38,535 bases of DNA from Prochlorococcus sp. AG-402-B05 (GTDB lineage: Bacteria > Cyanobacteriota > Cyanobacteriia > PCC-6307 > Cyanobiaceae): positions 1 through 38,535 of the forward strand of contig QCHK01000013.1 of the NCBI GenBank assembly GCA_003279635.1, given 5' to 3'. The notes under the pieces were generated by a model, which did no database searches, was not told the DNA's origin, and saw only the letters and a list, made by a program, of their open reading frames with translations. A program made the position numbers and the translations under genes. Below, in pieces: positions 34,150 to 38,535 of the stretch; the stretch's first letter is position 1; the number at the start of each line of letters is the position of its first letter.

Positions 34150-35022
34150 TTAATTTTCGGCACAAAGAGGGAAGCCAAGGGCATCTCTTTCCTCTAGCCA
34201 AGCTTCAGCAACCTTACGAGCTAAAGATCGAATTCTTGCAATAATCTTAGTTCTCTCAGTAACAGAAACAACCCCTCTTGCTTCTAATAAATTAAATGTA
34301 TGACTGCATTTTAAAACGTAATCAAGGCTAGGTGCAGGTAGCTTTTTAGCAATTAATTGATGAGCCTCTTCCTCATAAATTTCAAAAAGTTTCCTTAAAT
34401 TTTCCGAGTTAGATTCTTCAAAATTATACTTACATTGACCTTTTTCAAAAGGAAGCCAGATATCACCATATTTAGTCTTTTTATTCCAGGAAAGGTCCCA
34501 AATACTTTCAACATTTTGTAGATACATTGCCAATCTCTCCAAGCCATAAGTGATCTCAATTGAAACAGGCTTGCAATCAAGACCTCCACATTGTTGAAAA
34601 TAAGTAAATTGGGTAACTTCCATCCCATCAAGCCAAACTTCCCAACCCACTCCCCATGCGCCTAAAGTTGGAGATTCCCAATTATCCTCAACGAATCTAA
34701 TATCGTGGTCTTCAGGTGAAATCCCCAAGGCTTCAAGAGAAGATAAATAAATTTCTTGTATACCATCTAAAGAGGGCTTGATAAGAACTTGATATTGAAA
34801 ATAATGCTGCGCTCTATTTGGATTGTCTCCATATCTGCCATCAGTCGGTCGTCGACAGGGCTCTGGGTAAGCTACAGCCCAAGGCTCAGGACCTATCGCT
34901 CTTAAAAAAGAATGAGGGCTCATCGTCCCTGCGCCCTTCTCTAAATCATATGGCTGAAGCAGCAAACAACCTTTCTCGCTCCAGAAATTATTGAGGCTAG
35001 AAATTATGTCCTGAAAGTACAT
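34150..35022 (-). CDS. glyQ: Glycyl-tRNA synthetase alpha subunit
   Basis: A 290-residue catalytic alpha subunit of the heterotetrameric bacterial glycyl-tRNA synthetase. Signatures are [39 protein letters not shown] with [24 protein letters not shown], and [19 protein letters not shown]. It starts at an ATG at 35022 and has the usual family length of about 290-300. It is a single gene transcribed toward the porin; the beta subunit gene (glyS) is not adjacent, which is usual in cyanobacteria. Confidence 0.98.
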   Translation of the reverse strand: MYFQDIISSLNNFWSEKGCLLLQPYDLEKGAGTMSPHSFLRAIGPEPWAVAYPEPCRRPTDGRYGDNPNRAQHYFQYQVLIKPSLDGIQEIYLSSLEALGISPEDHDIRFVEDNWESPTLGAWGVGWEVWLDGMEVTQFTYFQQCGGLDCKPVSIEITYGLERLAMYLQNVESIWDLSWNKKTKYGDIWLPFEKGQCKYNFEESNSENLRKLFEIYEEEAHQLIAKKLPAPSLDYVLKCSHTFNLLEARGVVSVTERTKIIARIRSLARKVAEAWLEERDALGFPLCAEN

Positions 35023-35485
35023 TAGTGTTGATATAACTGGAGCTAGAGGTAATCAGCTTAACTTGGCAGGGCTTACAACAAAGAAGTAACTCCATTACCC
35101 CTCGTTTTCAAATAGCTCAACCGAGAAAATCAGTTAGATTCTAAATCAACTATCGAGCATTTAAAGCTGAGTATTTAGATGAGGACAAACCTAAGATTGA
35201 GTATATATACTTAGGAGGCAAAAAAACAAAAAACGCATGCTTAGGTAATTACACAGAAGTAAAATTAATCAGCCTACTAATTAAAATTATAATTTTTAAT
35301 TACATATTTTTCCTAGAATTAACATATAAAAGAATAAATAGTGTAAATAATTACTAATCAAAAGAGATAAAAACTTTTACTTACAAAAAAAAAAGAATGC
35401 TTTAACCATGAATTCGGAATAATTTATCCTAGGTCAAAGATATTCGATTGCAATCAAATATCACTTAGCAAAGAACTAAAAAGAT
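35023..35485. other. Intergenic stretch with an open frame lacking a start
   Basis: No accepted gene lies here. A plus-strand frame of 70 codons (35145-35354, stop 35355-35357) has no ATG, GTG or TTG near its start. It reads FKAEYLDEDKPKIEYIYLGG, then KKTKNACLGNYTEV, and is coding-like for its first half before becoming AT-rich. I take it as a remnant or chance frame. The rest is AT-rich with no hairpin or repeat I can support. Confidence 0.4.
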
Positions 35486-35499
35486 AGTACATTAGTATC
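35486..35499. promoter_or_regulatory. Near-match to a cyanobacterial LexA box
   Basis: AGTACATTAGTATC matches the pattern RGTACNNNDGTWCB at all but one defined position (T instead of C at 35498). It lies 54 bases before the ATG of the next gene. Its inverse shares TACTAATGTAC with the exact box at 37778. Confidence 0.45.
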
Positions 35500-35552
35500 C
35501 ATTGTTCCGATTCGTCACAAGACGTATATTAAACGAGTACTTAGCTAAACCC

Positions 35553-36173
35553 ATGGAATTATCGCCTACAGAGGTGGTTGGCTTATCGAATATTTCGCTC
35601 AACAGCGAAGTCACTAAGGGGCTGGTACCCGCGCAAGTAGAGTACGTCAAAGAATCTGTCGTAGAAATCAACGAAGAGCTGAGCTGCGTTGGGCAATCAC
35701 TGAGGGCCGTGGCGGCCAACCTCTCCGATATAAAGAGCAACATCAAGCCTGGGAACTGGAGAGCCTTCTTGAAGTCAGGAGCGATCAACTGCTCAGAAAG
35801 GTTTGCTGTTGACCTTGTAAGTGCATACACAAACTGGCTAGGCGGCTCCGACATAGACGACAACATGCTTGCGTCACTAACGCCCAGATCGTTGGCATTG
35901 ATGGGAAGCAAAGGAGTGACCGACAAGGAGCGACAAAAGGTATTCGAAGCCGTTGGGAACGGCGAAAGAATGACGGAAGCAACTGTAAGAACCCTAGTAA
36001 AAGGGAACAAGAAAAACGCTAATAAAGCCTCGCAAAAAAGTGAAAGCGAAAAGATTAAATCACTGACAAAAAAGATCGAGACTTACAAAAAAGTCATCAA
36101 TAACCTTCAAGATGAAAATAAAAAACTTAGTAAATTACTTTCGAATAGGGAAAAAATTGAATCCCTTGTCTAG
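35553..36173 (+). CDS. Accessory protein with a GC-rich helical domain and a C-terminal coiled coil
   Basis: A 206-residue protein of unknown function. The N-terminal two thirds are helical: KESVVEINEELSCVGQSL, IKPGNWRAFLKSGAINCSER then FAVDLVSAYTNWL. This is weakly reminiscent of DUF3102-like or phage DNA-binding proteins. From about residue 150 it is a lysine-rich coiled coil (KIKSLTKKIETYKKVINN). Base composition is odd: 35641-35760 is about 52% GC, against under 40% in the neighbours, while the tail is AT-rich. That suggests acquired DNA joined to local sequence. I prefer the ATG at 35553 (MELSPTEVVG); a TTG at 35502 would add 17 residues and touch the LexA-like box. It leads a run of small genes. 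Confidence 0.6.
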   Translation: MELSPTEVVGLSNISLNSEVTKGLVPAQVEYVKESVVEINEELSCVGQSLRAVAANLSDIKSNIKPGNWRAFLKSGAINCSERFAVDLVSAYTNWLGGSDIDDNMLASLTPRSLALMGSKGVTDKERQKVFEAVGNGERMTEATVRTLVKGNKKNANKASQKSESEKIKSLTKKIETYKKVINNLQDENKKLSKLLSNREKIESLV

Positions 36174-36214
36174 CAATTATCGCAAAAAGCAATTCTCAAC
36201 TATTATTACTTAAA

Positions 36215-36388
36215 ATGAAAAGCACCAACTTTAGCTCTAGAATCTCTAAACAAATCAAATCAGAAAATCAAGAGGCACACAACTTAGAGAAAGGAATTAC
36301 GAAGGCATTACTTGACAAATACAAGCCCAAAGCTCTTTACAACATAGAGAACTTGAACGAAAGGAAAGTTCAAAGGAGAGTGGCTTAA
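36215..36388 (+). CDS. Small hypothetical ORF (57 aa)
   Basis: A 57-residue, highly charged ORF, beginning MKSTNFSSRISKQIKS and ending NLNERKVQRRVA. It has no membrane segment and no recognised motif. It is spaced 41 bases after the coiled-coil gene and 4 bases before the next ORF. It has no clear ribosome-binding site, so support comes mainly from its place in a compact run. Confidence 0.4.
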   Translation: MKSTNFSSRISKQIKSENQEAHNLEKGITKALLDKYKPKALYNIENLNERKVQRRVA

Positions 36389-36392
36389 GATC

Positions 36393-36554
36393 ATGAATAA
36401 GAATTCAAAGTCTAGGAATGGTTTTATCCATTTATACAATCCCAAGAAAGAAGGATTAGGATCATACGACGTACACTATATAAATGCCTACAAAAAAGAT
36501 AAAAGATTAGAAAATAATTTTAAAAAAAGTAATAGAGAGAGGTATGCAGCATGA
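36393..36554 (+). CDS. Small hypothetical ORF (53 aa)
   Basis: A 53-residue basic ORF, beginning MNKNSKSRNGFIHLYNPKKE and ending SNRERYAA. The stop overlaps the next ATG by four bases (ATGA at 36551-36554), which supports real, coupled translation. AAGGAGAG lies about 16 bases upstream, further than ideal. No domain recognised. Confidence 0.42.
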   Translation: MNKNSKSRNGFIHLYNPKKEGLGSYDVHYINAYKKDKRLENNFKKSNRERYAA

Positions 36555-36871
36555 TTCCATTCATCAGAAGTCTTTCAGAGCTAATGGCAATCACAGACTC
36601 AAGAGACAGCCAAAAGCAAGTCTCTCAATACAATGAGAGCTTTAGCTCGACAGTAGATAGCGGGCAAAGAAAACGATACATAAAGTCTCTTAACAAGAAA
36701 GAAGTCGAGCTGCCTGATTTACCTAAAACAATACGGCGTAAATGGATGCAAAATAAAACATCTATATCAAGATTCATTAATGATTTAGATTATAATAACC
36801 AAATACAATCTTCCTATGATCTGACCTTAATAGAAAGACAAAATAAGAGAAATCAACAGGATCTCGCCTAA
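36551..36871 (+). CDS. Hypothetical protein (106 aa)
   Basis: A 106-residue soluble, basic protein with no recognised domain. It begins MIPFIRSLSELMAITDSRD; the middle reads KRYIKSLNKKEVELPDLPKT, then IRRKWMQNKTSISRFINDLD. GAGAGG lies about 8 bases before the start. It overlaps the previous ORF by 4 bases and ends 2 bases before the next. Confidence 0.5.
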   Translation: MIPFIRSLSELMAITDSRDSQKQVSQYNESFSSTVDSGQRKRYIKSLNKKEVELPDLPKTIRRKWMQNKTSISRFINDLDYNNQIQSSYDLTLIERQNKRNQQDLA

Positions 36872-36873
36872 TT

Positions 36874-37215
36874 ATGAAAAAAATTAAAATAAATCAGGTG
36901 ATAGAGTATTTATCTCCGACATTGGTTTTCTCATATTTTTTTATTCATAATATTTTTCTAGTTCTTATTGGAATAACCTTTTCATTGTATTTAATAAATA
37001 TTAATATGATTAATAATCTCAAAAAATCTATTTATAAAAATTTAGCTGTAAAGAATGAATCCAAAGATTTAAATAAAAATGAAAAAAAAATAAATTCCAA
37101 TACTATTAATATAAAATCTATTAAAGAAGATAATAAGCTCACATTAGTTGAAGAAATAGAAGAGTTTGGATTTATACCATCAATAGACAAGAAAAATAAT
37201 AGTAATGCAGCATAA
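36874..37215 (+). CDS. Small membrane protein with a conserved-looking acidic tail
   Basis: A 113-residue protein with one or two membrane helices in residues 14-42 (LSPTLVFSYFFIHNIFLVLI then GITFSLYLI). A long lysine/asparagine-rich linker follows, then LTLVEEIEEFGFIPSIDKKN near the C-terminus. This last block looks conserved rather than random, and I recall similar tails on small Prochlorococcus proteins, without being able to verify it. The gene is extremely AT-rich (36961-37020 holds 11 G or C in 60). It is the last of the compact run. Confidence 0.5.
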   Translation: MKKIKINQVIEYLSPTLVFSYFFIHNIFLVLIGITFSLYLININMINNLKKSIYKNLAVKNESKDLNKNEKKINSNTINIKSIKEDNKLTLVEEIEEFGFIPSIDKKNNSNAA

Positions 37216-37322
37216 TTTTTTTAATATATAAATATCGCTCATAATTAGTTCTTCATTCAAAGCCTTTGATCTCTTTACAAACAAATTAATAAAAGGTAGT
37301 TTAGTATAAATGCCACAACTAG

Positions 37323-37517
37323 ATGCAAAAAGATTCAAAAAGCATAGAAGATTTATTAGTTAAGGGTTTATCTCATATTCTAAAAAGAACAGTAGAGGTC
37401 AGTCCAAGGGATCAATTAGCAATTGCCCAAGAATATAAAGAATGGATAAATTGCATATCTGCTAGTGATTTCTCAGAGCAAGAGATTCTAGTAATAGATA
37501 AGTTTACATTTACCTAG
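37323..37517 (+). CDS. Small hypothetical protein, paralogue of the gene at 17617
   Basis: A 64-residue soluble ORF. LAIAQEYKEWINCISASDF resembles the QEFCEWITCINTY block of the protein at 17617-17847. It begins MQKDSKSIEDLLVKGLSHIL. Its upstream region is AT-rich, with no strong Shine-Dalgarno. Function unknown. The resemblance to a second small gene raises the chance that it is real. Confidence 0.5.
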   Translation: MQKDSKSIEDLLVKGLSHILKRTVEVSPRDQLAIAQEYKEWINCISASDFSEQEILVIDKFTFT

Positions 37518-37943
37518 AATTTATATTTTAATTTGTTTAGAAATTTGATAAATATATATTTTTTTATTTTATAATTTATGACTAATAACATAAGTTAAAA
37601 ATAATTCTTTAAATTTAATATATATATAGTCAATCTATACACATATAACTAGAAGAGTTTAAATTTATCTTTATTTTTGATATTATTTTGTGTGATTTAC
37701 AATAAAACTATTTGTATAATTGAATCAAATAGCCAAGATCACTTTAAGAGATCAAGGAAAGGAAATTGACATTATTTAGTACTAATGTACCATAAAAAGA
37801 CGTTTCGATCGTATCGAAGAATCACGATTTTCTTTCACCCACTCTTACTAAATCATTTAATTTACTAAGCATGATTAATGAAACAGTCAAAAGAGGTAGG
37901 GAGATCTTCTCGTATTTAATCAACCAATCAACTGGAGTATCTA
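37518..37943. other. AT-rich gap containing a LexA box and a palindrome
   Basis: No supported gene. From 37518 to about 37740 it is nearly pure A/T. It holds the LexA-type box at 37778-37791 and, 13 bases further, TTCGAT-CGT-ATCGAA (37804-37818), a perfect 6-bp inverted repeat. Confidence 0.55.
37778..37791. promoter_or_regulatory. LexA (SOS) box, exact consensus match
   Basis: AGTACTAATGTACC fits RGTACNNNDGTWCB at every defined position. It lies 153 bases before the ORF at 37944, the nearest supported gene in that direction. Confidence 0.62.
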
Positions 37944-38138
37944 ATGGAATCTTCAAGCACTTCAAGCTGGGAATCGACAAAGAGCCTAAAGCTTTCAAGC
38001 GGACTAGAAATTGGAAAAGAAGCACTCATAACAAGCTCCACAAGAGAGTTAGTTGAATTTTACTGGACAAATCGGAAGCGATTTTCTGGTGGTTACTTAG
38101 GCTTCCCTTCAAAAATAAATAGTGATCAGGAGAAATAA
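37944..38138 (+). CDS. Small hypothetical protein, possibly LexA-controlled
   Basis: A 64-residue soluble ORF with a good Shine-Dalgarno (GGAG, 7 bases before the ATG). It opens with a Ser/Thr-rich stretch (MESSSTSSWESTKSLKL) and ends with ELVEFYWTNRKRFSGGYLGF plus a polar tail, a pattern that looks conserved and aromatic-rich. There is no membrane segment. Placement downstream of an exact LexA box suggests induction by DNA damage; small LexA-controlled proteins in other bacteria often block cell division, but no such homology is visible here. Confidence 0.5.
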   Translation: MESSSTSSWESTKSLKLSSGLEIGKEALITSSTRELVEFYWTNRKRFSGGYLGFPSKINSDQEK

Positions 38139-38232
38139 AAACTGAACTTAAAATTTCCTTTTTTTGTTTTTATCTAAGTAGATAATTTATTATTAAGGCT
38201 ATTACAAAAAACAAATTAATAAATAATGGTTA

Positions 38233-38448
38233 TCATTTATAATTATTTTCTTGATACGAATTCGGAGCAAGGATTAAAAAGACTATCCACCAAACAAGAA
38301 TAAAAAAGCTTAAAACAGAAGTTAATATAATGTTATTTAAAAGTTTAAAACTGAAAATTAAAACTAAAACTCCAAAGCTAATAATTGACCAAGGTTGACA
38401 CCAATAAGGCTTTGAATCCCAAAAACTTTTTTTTGCATTTGTATCCAT
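38233..38448 (-). CDS. Small membrane protein, probably DUF6737
   Basis: A 71-residue protein with two hydrophobic helices (about 22-36 and 40-58). The cytoplasmic start FWDSKPYWCQPWSI and the end of helix 2, WWIVFLILAPNSY, match my memory of a cyanobacterial family (K-P-W-W-C-Q-P-W-S-I and W-W-x-x-F-L) called DUF6737. Function unknown. It has a clean ATG at 38448. Confidence 0.7.
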   Translation of the reverse strand: MDTNAKKSFWDSKPYWCQPWSIISFGVLVLIFSFKLLNNIILTSVLSFFILVWWIVFLILAPNSYQENNYK

Positions 38449-38492
38449 TAAAGAAACTTGAGAAATGAATAAAGCTATCCAATACTAACGTC

Positions 38493-38535
38493 TTACCAAG
38501 GCTTATCTTCCTCAACAGGCTTATCTTCTTCAACA
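38493..38535 (-). CDS. C-terminus of an unidentified gene (partial)
   Basis: The minus strand enters at 38535 and reads a repeated acidic tail EEDKPVEEDKPW before a TAA at 38495-38493. The gene continues beyond the window. Two copies of EEDKP suggest a short tail repeat. The identity cannot be told from 13 codons. Confidence 0.6.
   Translation of the reverse strand, partial: VEEDKPVEEDKPW

Noticed and set aside
35492-36010. Minus-strand 172-codon open frame opposite the GC-rich gene
   Set aside because: It is the antisense shadow of 35553-36173. The plus-strand frame has the helical and coiled-coil pattern and continues across the composition shift.
37871-38056. Plus-strand 61-codon frame overlapping the ORF at 37944
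   Set aside because: No ribosome-binding site, while the overlapping frame at 37944 has one. Kept as a minor alternative.
1-38535. CRISPR array, insertion sequence, rRNA operon or prophage structural genes
   Set aside because: No regular repeat-spacer array, transposase, integrase, rRNA or phage structural protein can be seen on either strand.

Overview
The window looks like the chromosome of a low-GC marine picocyanobacterium, almost certainly Prochlorococcus. Evidence: a very AT-rich background, petM, ycf4, ycf39, psbD and psbC with a GTG-started psbC overlapping psbD, an NTRC-type thioredoxin reductase, a split pntAA/pntAB/pntB transhydrogenase, a small cyanobacterial outer-membrane porin, and many very small hypothetical genes. 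A low-light (NATL-like) clade is a guess, not shown by the sequence.

Layout. Bases 1-371 hold the decayed 3' end of a DUF4214 protein gene. Bases 523-3235 look like a small integrated island. Its right boundary is the true 3' end of ychF, and its left boundary is a 34-bp imperfect second copy of that 3' end (31/34 identical). Between them sits a three-gene minus-strand operon under a 23-bp Fur/Zur-type palindrome: a divergent COG0523 (CobW-like) P-loop protein and two tandem metallophosphoesterase-fold proteins with altered metal-ligand positions. Bases 3206-35022 are mainly conserved core genome: ychF, an RND-type membrane-fusion protein, polA, cysS, a Na+-dependent transporter, dxr, a YheT-like hydrolase, pntB/pntAB/pntAA, NTRC, infA, ycf39, petM, an alpha/beta hydrolase, ilvN, a cyclophilin, ycf4, psbD-psbC, maf, cobQ, a short [2Fe-2S] protein, a TPR protein, tRNA-Ser(CGA), the divergent iron genes idiA/futA and piuC, a porin and glyQ.

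From 35.1 kb on the window turns accessory. A GC-rich, coiled-coil gene of foreign composition starts just after a near-match to the cyanobacterial LexA box. Four small, tightly packed or overlapping ORFs follow. Further on are a small paralogue of a gene at 17.6 kb, an exact LexA-box match, and a 64-aa ORF with a good ribosome-binding site. The window closes with a small membrane protein and the C-terminus of another gene.

How the parts may work together (inference). Photosystem II core (psbD-psbC), PSI assembly (ycf4), PSII assembly (ycf39), cytochrome b6f (petM), NTRC and transhydrogenase are ordinary photosynthetic and redox functions. Iron is served by idiA/futA and piuC. The two places most worth a second look are the metal-responsive CobW/phosphoesterase island inserted at the 3' end of ychF, and the possible LexA-controlled cluster of small genes at 35.5-38.1 kb.
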